Positions 1-8,659 are shown, counted from the first letter of the stretch. The stretch: DNA of 64,000 nt from Conexibacter stalactiti (GCF_035967765.1 NZ_JAYWIT010000020.1), one strand, 5' to 3'. Made by a program: numbers and translations. Notes: generated by a model from the sequence alone, not told the origin.

Positions 1-285
1 GGTCGCGCCGGCGCCGCCCAGCACGACCAGCGGCCGCCGCCGCGCGGTCACGACAGCCGCCGACTCGTCGGAGCGCAGCCCGAGCACCTTGATCGGCGGA
101 TGGTCGCCGGCCGCCGCGGCGGCGCGGTCGGCGAAGGTCACGCTCGCTCTGGTGTCGTCTCTCGGTGAGACTCTGTCGATCCGCAGCCCGTGGACGGCCG
201 GCAGCGCGATCGGCTCTCCGAACCAGATCTGGCCGCCCGTGACAGTCGCCTGTGCGGGCTCGTAGTAGTCGATCCAGCCGTGCAT
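1..285 (-). CDS. Unknown protein, C-terminus cut by window edge; possible partner of the Panacea-domain gene
   Basis: An open frame starts with ATG at 285 and stays open to base 1, giving 95 visible residues beginning MHGWIDYYEPAQ. Its start lies 2 bases after the stop of the preceding Panacea-domain gene, so the two are almost certainly co-transcribed. I do not recognise a domain. The visible end contains RRRPLVVLG, which loosely recalls the RRPxLVL strand of MazF/PemK toxins, but this is too little to assign. Codon choice (several AGA arginines, GC-rich third positions) matches the surrounding genes. Because Panacea proteins are known antitoxins paired with varied toxins, a toxin role is a reasonable hypothesis only. 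Confidence 0.6.
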   Translation of the reverse strand, partial: MHGWIDYYEPAQATVTGGQIWFGEPIALPAVHGLRIDRVSPRDDTRASVTFADRAAAAAGDHPPIKVLGLRSDESAAVVTARRRPLVVLGGAGAT

Positions 286-287
286 CG

Positions 288-887
288 CTACTCGTCGGGG
301 CGGTCGAGCGTGAGCGGCGCGAGACGCTCGCGGTTGGTCGTTCGCCACCGTTCCAACCGAATGCCGATGTCCGACGGTGCGGGCGCGGGCGCCAGCGGTC
401 TCGCCGGACGCGTTCCGCGGTCCTCGCGGGCGCGGTCGAGATCGAGCGGCTGCCCCGGCCGCGCGTCAACCATCGGGCCGGTCGCGAAGTAGACGTGGTC
501 GAGCAGCGCGTTCAGGTCGAGCCCGCCGCAGTCCCGCACGACGCCGTCGACGAGCAGCTTCGTCCCGGAGACCCAGTCGTCGCCGCGGCCCGGCTCGCCG
601 AAGCGATCGGCGTTGACGCGGACACCCCACGTCTCCGGCTTCAGCTCGACGCGCTCGACGTCGCTGAGCGTCTGCGCCAGCTCCGGCGCCGACGGGCCGA
701 AGTCCGAGCAGGTCCAGGCGACGCCCGTGAGCGGCGCCCGCCGGCTGCGCACGCGCTCGACGTCGACGAGATAGAGCAGCTTCACGACTCTCGCCCGGTT
801 GACCGACCCGTGGCGGCTGCGCGCGGCCTCGATCACGTACGCCGCCAGCTCGCGCAGGTCCGGCTCGTGTTTCTGGAAGAGTGCCAT
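288..887 (-). CDS. Panacea (DUF4065/SocA-like) domain protein, putative antitoxin
   Basis: A 199-residue protein. Residues about 10-65 fit the Panacea/DUF4065 fold: a short helix, then VVKLLYLVDVERV and an aromatic WTCSDFGPSAPEL segment, matching the family pattern KLLYLad...fxaWxyGPvxpel. In the family such proteins act as antitoxins or as proteolytic adaptors (SocA). The C-terminal third is Pro/Arg-rich and unassigned. ATG at 887 is chosen because the upstream in-frame extension would run through a tRNA terminator and the tRNA gene. There is no clear Shine-Dalgarno sequence, and the start lies only 11 bases beyond the terminator, so expression depends on read-through or on a promoter inside the tRNA region. 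The partner gene follows after 2 bases. Confidence 0.7.
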   Translation of the reverse strand: MALFQKHEPDLRELAAYVIEAARSRHGSVNRARVVKLLYLVDVERVRSRRAPLTGVAWTCSDFGPSAPELAQTLSDVERVELKPETWGVRVNADRFGEPGRGDDWVSGTKLLVDGVVRDCGGLDLNALLDHVYFATGPMVDARPGQPLDLDRAREDRGTRPARPLAPAPAPSDIGIRLERWRTTNRERLAPLTLDRPDE

Positions 888-898
888 CTCAGAACGAC

Positions 899-924
899 AA
901 AAGCCCTGCATTTGCAGGGCTTTT
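899..924 (-). terminator. Intrinsic terminator of tRNA-Asn
   Basis: Near-perfect hairpin with arms AAAAGCCCTGCA and TGCAGGGCTTTT around a 2-base loop, about 5 bases beyond the tRNA 3' end. The GC core flanked by A and T runs makes it a rho-independent terminator that could work in both directions. Confidence 0.85.
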
Positions 925-929
925 GAGAG

Positions 930-1002
<73 letters not shown>

Positions 1003-1046
1003 CCGCGCGGAGTGCATGGTAGCGGGCCGGGGCGCGGCGCGCAGCG

Positions 1047-3020
1047 TCACCCCTGCCCCGCGGCCGCCTGGATCTGCTCCATCAGCCTGCCCGCGCGCTG
1101 GCGCACTCTCAGCAGCTGCTGGCCGATCTCCGCGACGCCGCCGGTGCCCTCGCGCATCGCGCGCTCCTTCGCCCGCTCCAGCCGGCCCTTTTCCAGCATC
1201 AGCTCGGCAAGCTCCAGCGCGTCGGAGGAGGCGTCGCTGGCGGTCGCGGCTCTGACCAGGTCGCCGAGGTACGGCCGCAGTCCGGCGTCGGCGTTCGTGA
1301 GCTCCTCTTCGACGCTGTCGAGTCTGCCCGGCGGGAGCAGGAAGGCGACGGCGCCGCGGGCGGAGGGATCGGTCAGGTGCTGCTCGACGTCGATCCGCGT
1401 CAGCGCCTGCGCCCCCAGCCGCGGCAGCGCGACGCAGAGCGCCAGGAAGGTGCGCTCGACCTTGGCGGCGCCGGCCGTCGGCGCGGGCGCCGCGGGGGCG
1501 GACGGCGGCGCGCCGCCCCCGCCGCCAGGCGCGAAGCGCTCGTTGTAGTAGTCGTCCTCGTCGCCGAAGTGCGGCTCCTCCGGGCCCGGGTCGTCATCCC
1601 AGGAGGGCGGCGCATCGACGCGAGGCGGCGCGGGAGCGGTCGCTGTGGTGTTCGCAGTGGCGGTGGGCGCAGCAGTCGGCGGGGCGGGTTCGACCGGCTC
1701 CGGCGGCGCCTCCGCCGCGGCCCGCTCCAGCAGCTGCGCCGCCAGTGGGCGGCCGAGGCCGAGGCGATCGGCGATGCGACCGACCAGCTCCTCACGCAGC
1801 ACGCTCGGCGGCGTCGCGGCCAGCACCGGGCCCAGCTCGGCGATCGCGCGGTCCTTGCCCTCGGCGTCGCCGAGGTCGGCGCTCCCGAGGATCTTGTCGA
1901 CGTGGAAGGAGACGAACGGGACCGATCTGGCGACCAGCTCGCGCACCGCGCCCGCGCCCTGCTGCTGGATCAGGTCGGCCGGGTCCATCCCGTCGGCCAG
2001 GCGCGCGACGCGCAGCTCCAGTCTGCGACCGGCGGCGATCCGCGAGGCGCGCACCATCGCCTCCTGCCCCGCCCCGTCGGCGTCGAGCGCCAGCACGAGC
2101 GTTCTCGCGGTCCGCTCCAGCTCGCGCGCCTGCTCGTCGGTCAGCGACGTGCCCATCACGCCGACGGCGTTCTGCACGCCGGCCTGGTGCAGCGCGAGGA
2201 CGTCGGTGTAGCCCTCGGCGAGCACGATCGTGCCGGCGCGCGCGGCCGGTCTGCGGGCGATGTCGATCCCGAACAGCTGGCTGCCCTTGTGGAAGACCTC
2301 GCCCTCGCTGGTGTTGAGGTACTTCGGCGGCTGGTTGTCGCGCATCGCGCGCGCGCCGAAGCCGACGACCTTCCCGCGCGCGTTCGCGAGCGGGAACATG
2401 ATCCGCTCGCGGAAGCGGTCGTAGTAGGAGCCGGGGCGCTGGCGGCTTCTCTGCGCCAGCCCCGTCGCCAGCAGCTCCTCCTCGCTGAAGCCGGCCTGGC
2501 GCGAGCCGAGCAGCATCTTGTCCCACGCGCTCGGGGCATAGCCAACGCGGTACGTTCTCAGCGTCTCGACCTCGAGGCCGCGTCTGGCGAGGTAGTCGCG
2601 CGCCGCGGCCGCCTCGGCCGACTCCCACAGATAACGGGCGTAGTAGCCGGCGGCGCGGTCCAGCAGCGCGTGCAGGCGGTCGCGCCGCTCGCGCCGCGCC
2701 TTCGCGAGCGGGTCCTCGTCCTCGACCTCCAGCGCGACCCCGAAGCGCTGTGCCAGCGTCTCCAGCGCGCCTCTGAAGTCGAGTCCGTCGGTCTGCATCA
2801 CGAAGTCGAACGGATCGCCCGACTCCTGGCAGCCGAAGCAGTGGTAGTGCTTCTCCTCCGGGCGCACGTGGAAGGAGCCGGTGCGCTCGTCATGGAACGG
2901 GCAGCGGCCGAAGTAGGAGTTGACGCCGGCGCGCCGCAGCTCCGTCTTGCCGGAGACGAGCGCGATCATGTCGACCGCATCGCGGACGCGATCCTTCGAG
3001 TCGGGGGTGTAGCGGCTCAC
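1047..3020 (-). CDS. dnaG: DNA primase DnaG
   Basis: A 657-residue primase that makes the RNA primers for replication. The N-terminal CHC2 zinc-binding site is visible as C40, H43, C61 and C64 (RCPFHDE ... YHCFGCQESGD). The Toprim catalytic core follows, with LAEGYTDVLALHQAG and the acidic LALDADGAGQEA. A Pro/Ala/Thr-rich linker at about residues 440-510 separates the core from a C-terminal helical region that would contact the DnaB helicase. The GTG start overlaps the stop of the upstream dGTPase-like gene by 4 bases (GTGA), so the two are translationally coupled. tRNA-Asn lies downstream. Confidence 0.96.
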   Translation of the reverse strand: MSRYTPDSKDRVRDAVDMIALVSGKTELRRAGVNSYFGRCPFHDERTGSFHVRPEEKHYHCFGCQESGDPFDFVMQTDGLDFRGALETLAQRFGVALEVEDEDPLAKARRERRDRLHALLDRAAGYYARYLWESAEAAAARDYLARRGLEVETLRTYRVGYAPSAWDKMLLGSRQAGFSEEELLATGLAQRSRQRPGSYYDRFRERIMFPLANARGKVVGFGARAMRDNQPPKYLNTSEGEVFHKGSQLFGIDIARRPAARAGTIVLAEGYTDVLALHQAGVQNAVGVMGTSLTDEQARELERTARTLVLALDADGAGQEAMVRASRIAAGRRLELRVARLADGMDPADLIQQQGAGAVRELVARSVPFVSFHVDKILGSADLGDAEGKDRAIAELGPVLAATPPSVLREELVGRIADRLGLGRPLAAQLLERAAAEAPPEPVEPAPPTAAPTATANTTATAPAPPRVDAPPSWDDDPGPEEPHFGDEDDYYNERFAPGGGGGAPPSAPAAPAPTAGAAKVERTFLALCVALPRLGAQALTRIDVEQHLTDPSARGAVAFLLPPGRLDSVEEELTNADAGLRPYLGDLVRAATASDASSDALELAELMLEKGRLERAKERAMREGTGGVAEIGQQLLRVRQRAGRLMEQIQAAAGQG

Positions 3021-4069
3021 GGGGCGAAGGCGTCCGGGACGGTCAGGTCCTCGAACTGGCGGATGCAGTAGCGGTCGGTCATGCCGGCGAGGTGGTCGGT
3101 CACGCGCTCGGCGAGGTCGGCCTCCCCCTCCGGCAGCAGCGGCGGGATCTCGTCGGGATGCTCGACGTAGTGGTCGAAGAGGGTCTTGATCGCGCGCTCG
3201 ATCTTGCCGTGCTCGGCACGCGCGGCCGGGCCGAGGTAGACGCGCTCGAACATGAAGCTGCGCAGCGCCGCCATCGCGGCGCCGGCCTCCTCCCCCTGCA
3301 CGATCTGGTCGCCGGCGCGCGCCGACTGCTCGACGACGTCGTGGACGAGCGCGTCGATCCGCTTGGAGCCGGTCTCGCCGAGCGCCGCGAGCGGCTCGCG
3401 CGGCAGGTCGCGCTCTGAGAGCACACCGGCACGCACGGCGTCGTCGATGTCGTGGTTGATGTAGGCGACGCGGTCGAGCAGCCGCACGATCCGCCCCTCC
3501 AGCGTCGCCGGTTGCGGCGCACGGCCGGAGTGGCCGAGGATCCCGTCGCGCACCGGCGCGGTCAGGTTGAGGCCGGCGCCGTCGCGCTCCAGCCGCTCGA
3601 CGATCCGCAGCGAGTGCTCGTAGTGGCGGAAGCGGCGGCCGAAGCGCTCCTGCAGGCAGCGGTCGATCACGTCCTCGCCGATGTGGCCGAACGGCGGGTG
3701 GCCGAGGTCGTGCCCGAGCCCGATCGCCTCCGTCAGGTCCTCGTTGAGGCCGAGCGCGCGGGCGACCGTGCGCGAGACCTGCGTCACCTCGAGGGTGTGC
3801 GTGAGGCGCGTGCGGTAGTGGTCGCCCTCCGGCGCCACGAACACCTGCGTCTTGTGCTTCAGGCGCCGGAACGCCTTGCTGTGGACGATCCGGTCGCGGT
3901 CGCGCTGGAACGGCGTGCGGATGCCGCAGTCGTCTTCGGGACGGGCGCGCTCGGCCGGGTAGGAGCGCGTCGCGTGCGGCGCCAGCGCCCGCTCCTCCTG
4001 CTCGCGCACGCGCGCGGCGAACGCCTGCGCGACGGGGCCGGTGGGATGGGCGCTCGTGACGGAGGACAT
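3017..4069 (-). CDS. dgt: dGTPase-like HD-domain nucleotide triphosphohydrolase
   Basis: A 350-residue HD-domain protein of the Dgt family, which hydrolyses dNTPs (classically dGTP) to deoxynucleoside plus triphosphate. The family entry segment DRDRIVHSKAFRRLKHKTQVF is followed by the metal ligands in RLTHTLEVTQ and GLGHDLGHPPFGH (H...HD). The N-terminal segment CGIRTPFQRDRDR is also family-typical. The length suits the single-domain deoxyguanosinetriphosphate triphosphohydrolase-like branch. It overlaps dnaG by 4 bases; the dgt-dnaG pair is common in Actinobacteria and links dNTP pool control to replication. Substrate specificity cannot be read from sequence. Confidence 0.9.
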   Translation of the reverse strand: MSSVTSAHPTGPVAQAFAARVREQEERALAPHATRSYPAERARPEDDCGIRTPFQRDRDRIVHSKAFRRLKHKTQVFVAPEGDHYRTRLTHTLEVTQVSRTVARALGLNEDLTEAIGLGHDLGHPPFGHIGEDVIDRCLQERFGRRFRHYEHSLRIVERLERDGAGLNLTAPVRDGILGHSGRAPQPATLEGRIVRLLDRVAYINHDIDDAVRAGVLSERDLPREPLAALGETGSKRIDALVHDVVEQSARAGDQIVQGEEAGAAMAALRSFMFERVYLGPAARAEHGKIERAIKTLFDHYVEHPDEIPPLLPEGEADLAERVTDHLAGMTDRYCIRQFEDLTVPDAFAP

Positions 4070-4094
4070 CGCACCACTGATTCTGGCACGGGGC

Positions 4095-4121
4095 GGCGGC
4101 GCGGCAGGTGGCCGCGCCGCC
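4095..4121 (-). terminator. GC-rich hairpin after ppdK
   Basis: Eleven-base perfect arms GGCGGCGCGGC and GCCGCGCCGCC with a 5-base loop, 6 bases beyond the ppdK stop and before the dgt start. There is no T tract, as is common for GC-rich actinobacterial terminators, so partial read-through into dgt-dnaG is possible. Confidence 0.5.
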
Positions 4122-4127
4122 GGCGGC

Positions 4128-6821
4128 TCACTGCGCCGCCGCGCGCTCCTTCGCGGCCGCCCGCGCGGCCGCCACGCGGGCGATCGGGACGCGGAAGGGC
4201 GAGCAGGAGACGTAGTCGATCCCGGAGTGGTGGAAGAAGTCGATCGAGTCGGGGTCGCCGCCGTGCTCGCCGCAGACGCCGAGCTTCAGCTGGTGCTTGG
4301 TCTTGCGGCCCAGCCAGGCCGCCATCCGCACCATCTGGCCGACGCCGGGCGTGTCGAGCGTCTCGAACGGGGAGCGGTCGAGGATCTTGCGGTCGAGGTA
4401 GACGCCCATGAACTTCGACTCGACGTCGTCACGCGAGAAGCCGAGCGCGGTCTGTGTCAGGTCGTTGGTGCCGAAGGAGAAGAAGTCGGCGTGGTGGGCG
4501 ATGTTGTCGGCCTGGAAGCAGGCCCGCGGCAGCTCGATCATCGTGCCGACGAGGAAGTCCTCACCGACCGTCAGCCCGCGCGCCGTCGCCGCGTCGAGCA
4601 CCAGCTCGCGAAGGATCTCCAGCTCCGTCTCGTAGTCGACGAGCGGGATCATCACTTCCAGCAGCGGCGCCTTCCCGGTCCGCTCGCGCACCGCCAGGAC
4701 GGCGTCGAAGATCGCGACGACCTGCATCTCGTAGATCTCCGGGAAGAGGATCCCGAGGCGGCAGCCGCGCGTGCCGAGCATCGGGTTGACCTCCTCCAGC
4801 GTCTTGACGCGCACGAGCGTCCGCTCCAGCTCGGCGATCTTCCCGCCGCCGGCGCCGCCCTCCGCCGCCCCGGCGGAGCGCAGGTCGGCCAGCTCCGCCT
4901 CGACCTCGTGGCGCTGCGGCAGGAACTCGTGCAGCGGCGGGTCGAGCAAGCGGATGCAGACCGGCACGCCGGCCATCGCCTCGAACAGGCCCTCGAAGTC
5001 CTCCTGCTGCAGCGGGCGCAGCTGTTCCAGCGCCGCGCGCCGCTCCTCCTCCCCGTCGGCCAGGATCATCGCGCGCATCTTCGGCTGGCGGTCGGCCGCC
5101 ATGAACATGTGCTCGGTGCGGCAGAGGCCGATCCCCTCGGCGCCGAACTCGCGCGCCCGTCTGGCGTCTTGAGGCGTGTCGGCGTTGGCGCGCACGCCGA
5201 GCGTGCGCAGCTCGTCGCACCACTCCAGCACCGTCTCGAACTGCTCGCTCCACTCGGCCTCGACGAGCGGCACGTCGTCGGTCGTGATCAGGCCGGTCGA
5301 GCCGTTGATCGCGATCTGCTCGCCGGCGCGTATGACGACGCCGCCGGGCGCGCGTATCTCGCCGCCCTCGACGTCGATCTCCAGCGTCGAGGCGCCGCAG
5401 ACGCACGGCCGCCCCATCCCGCGTGCCACCAGCGCCGCGTGCGACGCCTTGCCGCCCTCGCTGGTGAGGATCCCCTTCGCGGCGTGGAAGCCGGCGACGT
5501 CCTCGGCCTCGGTGAACGGCCGCACGAGCACCACCGCGCGTCCCTCGGCCGCGGCCGCGACCGCCTCGTCGGCCGTGAAGACGACCGCGCCCTTCGCCGC
5601 GCCCGGCGAGGCGGCGACGCCGCGCGCCAGCTGGTGGATCTCGGCGGACGGGTCGAAGGTCGGGTGCAGCAGCGCGTCGAGCGCGCTCGCGTCGATCGTC
5701 AGCAGCGCGCCGTCGCGGTCGAGCAGCCCCTCATGCACCGCGTCGACGGCGAAGCGCACGGCCGCCTGCGCCGGCCGCTTCGCGTTGCGCGTCTGGAGCA
5801 TGTAGAGGTGCCCCTCCTCGATCGTGAACTCCGTGTCCTGCATGTCGCCGTAGTGGCGCTCCAGCGTGCGCAGGATCTCCATCAGCTCGGCGTGCGCGGC
5901 GGGCATGATCTCGGCCAGCTCGGCGATGTCGCGCGTGTTGCGCACGCCGGAGACGACGTCCTCGCCCTGCGCGTTCTGGAGGAAGTCGCCGGAGGGCTCG
6001 GGCTCGCCGGTCACCTCGTCGCGGCTGAAGGCGACGCCGGAGCCCGACGTGTCGCCCTTGTTGCCGAAGACCATCTGCTGCACGTTGACCGCCGTGCCCC
6101 AGGCGTCGGGGATGCGGTTGATGCGGCGGTAGTGGATCGCGCGCTCGCCCATCCACGAGTCGAAGACGGCGCGGATCGACTGGCGCAGCTGCTCGCCGGG
6201 CTCCTGCGGGAACGGCTCGCCGGTGTGCTCCTCGAACAAGGTCTTGAAGCGGGCCGTCAGCTCGCGCAGCGCGTCGACGTCGAGGTCGGTGTCGAGCGTC
6301 GCGCCGTGCTCGCCCTTCAACGCTCTGATCGTCGCCTCGATCCGCTCGCTCGGCACGCCGCGCACGACGTTGCCGAACATCTGCACGAAGCGGCGGTAGG
6401 AGTCCCACGCGAAACGGGCGTTGCCGGTCTTCGCCGCGAGGCCTTCGACCGAGCGGTCGTTGAGGCCGAGGTTGAGGACGGTGTCCATCATCCCCGGCAT
6501 CGACTCGCGCGCGCCGGAGCGGACGGAGACGAGCAGCGGGTCGGCGTCGTCGCCGAGGCGCTTGCCGACGTGGGTCTCCAGCCGCGCGAGCGCCCCCGCG
6601 ACCTCGGCCGCGAGGCCGTCGGGCTCGGTGCGATCGGCCTCCATGTAGGCGACGCACGCCTCCGTCGTGATCGTGAAGCCCGCTGGTACTCGGTCGGCCC
6701 CGAGGATGCGGGTCATCTCGGCGACGTTCGCCCCCTTGCCACCAAGCAGATCACGTCTCTCGCGCGACCCCTGCGCGAAGTCGTAGACAAACGTCGTGTC
6801 AGGCACAGCTCTCTCGGTCAT
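4128..6821 (-). CDS. ppdK: Pyruvate, phosphate dikinase
   Basis: An 897-residue enzyme interconverting pyruvate + ATP + Pi and phosphoenolpyruvate + AMP + PPi. The N-terminal ATP-binding domain starts with LLGGKGANVAEM. The central phosphohistidine domain carries TSEGGKASHAAL with the catalytic His. The C-terminal PEP-binding TIM barrel has MLGTRGCRLG and GVCGEHGGDPDSIDFF, the latter holding the catalytic Cys. The ATG at 6821 is preferred to an in-frame start at 6953, because the extension is Arg-rich, unlike the family, and lies inside recO. A promoter with an overlapping operator-like palindrome sits directly upstream. A hairpin follows the stop. Confidence 0.95.
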   Translation of the reverse strand: MTERAVPDTTFVYDFAQGSRERRDLLGGKGANVAEMTRILGADRVPAGFTITTEACVAYMEADRTEPDGLAAEVAGALARLETHVGKRLGDDADPLLVSVRSGARESMPGMMDTVLNLGLNDRSVEGLAAKTGNARFAWDSYRRFVQMFGNVVRGVPSERIEATIRALKGEHGATLDTDLDVDALRELTARFKTLFEEHTGEPFPQEPGEQLRQSIRAVFDSWMGERAIHYRRINRIPDAWGTAVNVQQMVFGNKGDTSGSGVAFSRDEVTGEPEPSGDFLQNAQGEDVVSGVRNTRDIAELAEIMPAAHAELMEILRTLERHYGDMQDTEFTIEEGHLYMLQTRNAKRPAQAAVRFAVDAVHEGLLDRDGALLTIDASALDALLHPTFDPSAEIHQLARGVAASPGAAKGAVVFTADEAVAAAAEGRAVVLVRPFTEAEDVAGFHAAKGILTSEGGKASHAALVARGMGRPCVCGASTLEIDVEGGEIRAPGGVVIRAGEQIAINGSTGLITTDDVPLVEAEWSEQFETVLEWCDELRTLGVRANADTPQDARRAREFGAEGIGLCRTEHMFMAADRQPKMRAMILADGEEERRAALEQLRPLQQEDFEGLFEAMAGVPVCIRLLDPPLHEFLPQRHEVEAELADLRSAGAAEGGAGGGKIAELERTLVRVKTLEEVNPMLGTRGCRLGILFPEIYEMQVVAIFDAVLAVRERTGKAPLLEVMIPLVDYETELEILRELVLDAATARGLTVGEDFLVGTMIELPRACFQADNIAHHADFFSFGTNDLTQTALGFSRDDVESKFMGVYLDRKILDRSPFETLDTPGVGQMVRMAAWLGRKTKHQLKLGVCGEHGGDPDSIDFFHHSGIDYVSCSPFRVPIARVAAARAAAKERAAAQ

Positions 6822-6827
6822 CCCGGC

Positions 6828-6856
6828 ACTATATTGGTCGGACCACTTACTGTCGC
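6828..6856 (-). promoter_or_regulatory. Predicted ppdK promoter (leaderless)
   Basis: On the minus strand GCGACA (6856-6851) and TATAGT (6833-6828) are separated by 17 bases and resemble -35/-10 elements. Only 6 bases lie between the -10 element and the ATG at 6821, so the transcript would start at or next to the start codon. The promoter overlaps the 3' end of recO. No Shine-Dalgarno sequence is present, in keeping with a leaderless mRNA. Confidence 0.5.
6835..6845. promoter_or_regulatory. FadR/PdhR-type GntR operator in the ppdK promoter
   Basis: TGGTCGGACCA is an inverted repeat fitting the FadR-subfamily pattern TNGTNNNACNA, close to PdhR/LldR sites. It lies in the spacer between the -35 and -10 elements, where binding should repress. 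A near-identical site (TGGTCTGACAA) precedes the FCD-type gntR gene at 45.7 kb. Confidence 0.5.
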
Positions 6857-7572
6857 GCCAACGACCGCAAGTGGACGTGGGCGTGGTGCTCGGCCGTCTC
6901 GCTGATCGCCCGCTCCGCCTGCCGCAGCGCGCGCAGGCTGGCCTGCGGCGCATCCGCGAGCGGCCTCCCCAGCGCCCCGACGAGAAAGCCGTGCGCCTCC
7001 TCCGTCAACGGGAAGGCCGACGCCTCGCAGGCGCTGCAGACGACGCCGCCGGCCGCGCCGGAGAAGCCGCTGAGGTGATCGCTCTCGCCGCACGATGCGC
7101 ACGAGGCCAGCTGCGGCGTGAAGCCGCCGGCGACGAGCAGCTTGAGGCGGAAGGCGAGCTGGGACGCCGGCTCGGCGTGGCGCGCGTCGCCGTCGAGCAG
7201 CGTCAGGTTGTTCGCCAGCAGATGGAAGACCGCGGGGCTCGGGTCGTCGGTCTCGAACAGGCGGGAGACGGCGTCGCAGGCGCGCGCGGCGGCGTCGAGC
7301 GAGGCGGCGCGCTCGCGCAGCGGGCCGTGCGGGTCGATCGTGTCGGCGGTCGTGACCGTGTGCAGGTCGCCGCGGCTGAGGTGGAGGTTCAGCGTCAGGT
7401 GGAAGAACGGCTCCAGCCGCGCGCCGAAGCGGCTGCGCGTTCTGCGCGCCCCCTTCGCGATCGCGCCGAGGCGGCCGTGCTCGGGCGTGTAGAGGTGGAG
7501 GATGCGGTCGGCCTCGCCGAAGCGGATCGAGCGCAGCACGATCGCCTCAGTCCGCAGCGAGCGGGATGCCAT
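6847..7572 (-). CDS. recO: DNA repair protein RecO
   Basis: A 241-residue RecO, the mediator that works with RecR to load RecA on gapped DNA and anneals strands. The N-terminal OB fold begins RTEAIVLRSIRFGEADRI and ends near GAIAKGARRTRSRF, both family-typical. The C-terminal helical part carries a four-cysteine zinc site, CASCGES...CSACEA (residues about 165-190). The gene is divergent from glutaredoxin. Its 3' end contains the predicted ppdK promoter. Confidence 0.92.
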   Translation of the reverse strand: MASRSLRTEAIVLRSIRFGEADRILHLYTPEHGRLGAIAKGARRTRSRFGARLEPFFHLTLNLHLSRGDLHTVTTADTIDPHGPLRERAASLDAAARACDAVSRLFETDDPSPAVFHLLANNLTLLDGDARHAEPASQLAFRLKLLVAGGFTPQLASCASCGESDHLSGFSGAAGGVVCSACEASAFPLTEEAHGFLVGALGRPLADAPQASLRALRQAERAISETAEHHAHVHLRSLARQ

Positions 7573-7624
7573 CTCAGCGGCCGCCCGTCGAGCGGGCGCG
7601 CCCGGCCACTTTCGCGGGGGTCGC

Positions 7625-7630
7625 TATATT
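7625..7630 (+). promoter_or_regulatory. Predicted -10 element of glutaredoxin
   Basis: TATATT stands out in a GC-rich region 10 bases before the ATG at 7641, again implying a very short or absent leader. No convincing -35 hexamer is visible. Confidence 0.4.
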
Positions 7631-7640
7631 CCCTGAAGTA

Positions 7641-7907
7641 ATGGCAAAGATCATGCTCTACACCACTGATTTCTGCCCGTACTGCGTGCGGGCGAAAGCG
7701 CTGCTCGAAAAGCGCGCGCTGGAGTTCGAAGAGATCAATCTGGCACGTGATCCCGACGGACGCGCGAAGCTCGTCGAGCTGACCGGCATGATGACCTTCC
7801 CGCAGATCCTGATCGACGGCGAGACGCTCGGCGGCTACGACCAGCTCGCAGCCGCCGACAAGAGCGGCAAGCTCGCCGAGCTGCTCGCCGTGCAGCGCCC
7901 CGCCTAG
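7641..7907 (+). CDS. Glutaredoxin
   Basis: An 88-residue glutaredoxin (GrxC-like) with the redox motif CPYC in TTDFCPYCVRAKALLEKR, the cis-proline region MTFPQILIDGETLGGYDQL and the GG glutathione-binding turn. It reduces protein or glutathione disulfides in the cytoplasm. The ATG at 7641 begins the fold exactly (MAKIMLYTTD), and the in-frame upstream extension is low-complexity. It is divergent from recO. Its stop codon shares the palindrome CTAG with the stop of the convergent ABC ATPase gene. Confidence 0.93.
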   Translation: MAKIMLYTTDFCPYCVRAKALLEKRALEFEEINLARDPDGRAKLVELTGMMTFPQILIDGETLGGYDQLAAADKSGKLAELLAVQRPA

Positions 7908-8659
7908 ACCCGCTTCGCGTCGAGCAGCCGTCTGAGGAAGCGCTGCGTCTCCGGCTGCCGCGGGGCGGTGAAGATCTCCTCCGGCGCGCCGCGCTCGACG
8001 ATCAAACCCTCGTGCAGGAAGCAGACCTCGTCGGCGACCTCGCGCGCGAAGCCCATCTCGTGCGTGGTGATCAGCATCGTGATCCCCTCCGCCTTCAGCT
8101 CCCGCACCGCCTCCAGCACCTCCCCCACCAGCTCGGGGTCGAGCGCGCTGGTGACCTCGTCGAGCAGCAGCGCGCGCGGGTTCGGCGCCAGCGCGCGCAC
8201 GATCGCGACGCGCTGCTGCTGACCGCCGGAGAGGCGGTCCGGGTAGGAGTCCTCGCGCCCGGCGAGGCCGAAGCGCGCCAGCAGCTCGCGCGCCCGCTCC
8301 TCCGCCTCCGCGCGCCGCACCTTGTGTGCCCGGCGCGGCGCCAGCGTGACGTTCTCCAGCACCGTCAGGTGCGGGAAGAGGTTGAACGCCTGGAAGACCA
8401 TCCCCAGTCTGCGGCGCACCGCCGGCGGCCGGACGCTCGGATCGGTCACGACCTCGCCGTCGATCAGCACGTCGCCGTCGTCGATCTCGTCGAGCAGGTC
8501 GATGCAGCGCAGCAGCGTCGACTTGCCGGAACCGGACGCGCCGATCAGCGCGATCGCCTTGTGCTCGTGCACGGCGAGGTCGATCCCGCGCAGCACCTGC
8601 AGCTCGCCGTAGGCCTTCGTGACGCCGCGCAGCTCGACGACGGGGCTGGAGGCGCTCAC
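7904..8659 (-). CDS. Polar amino acid ABC transporter, ATP-binding protein
   Basis: A 251-residue ABC ATPase of the GlnQ/HisP type. Walker A is GASGSGKST, the Q loop is MVFQAFNLFPHLTV, the ABC signature is LSGGQQQRVAI, Walker B is ALLLDEVTSALD and the switch His lies in TTHEMGFA. It energises uptake of a polar amino acid together with the permease and binding lipoprotein encoded just upstream. The GTG start overlaps the permease stop by 4 bases (GTGA). The gene is convergent with glutaredoxin, sharing a CTAG at the stop codons. The substrate cannot be fixed from sequence. Confidence 0.93.
   Translation of the reverse strand: MSASSPVVELRGVTKAYGELQVLRGIDLAVHEHKAIALIGASGSGKSTLLRCIDLLDEIDDGDVLIDGEVVTDPSVRPPAVRRRLGMVFQAFNLFPHLTVLENVTLAPRRAHKVRRAEAEERARELLARFGLAGREDSYPDRLSGGQQQRVAIVRALAPNPRALLLDEVTSALDPELVGEVLEAVRELKAEGITMLITTHEMGFAREVADEVCFLHEGLIVERGAPEEIFTAPRQPETQRFLRRLLDAKRV

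Noticed and set aside
1377..3071. Plus-strand frame opposite dnaG
   Set aside because: Antisense shadow; dnaG motifs are on the minus strand.
4041..6905. Long plus-strand open frame (954 codons) opposite ppdK
   Set aside because: Arg/Leu/Asp-rich shadow frame caused by high GC codon bias; ppdK on the other strand has clear catalytic motifs.
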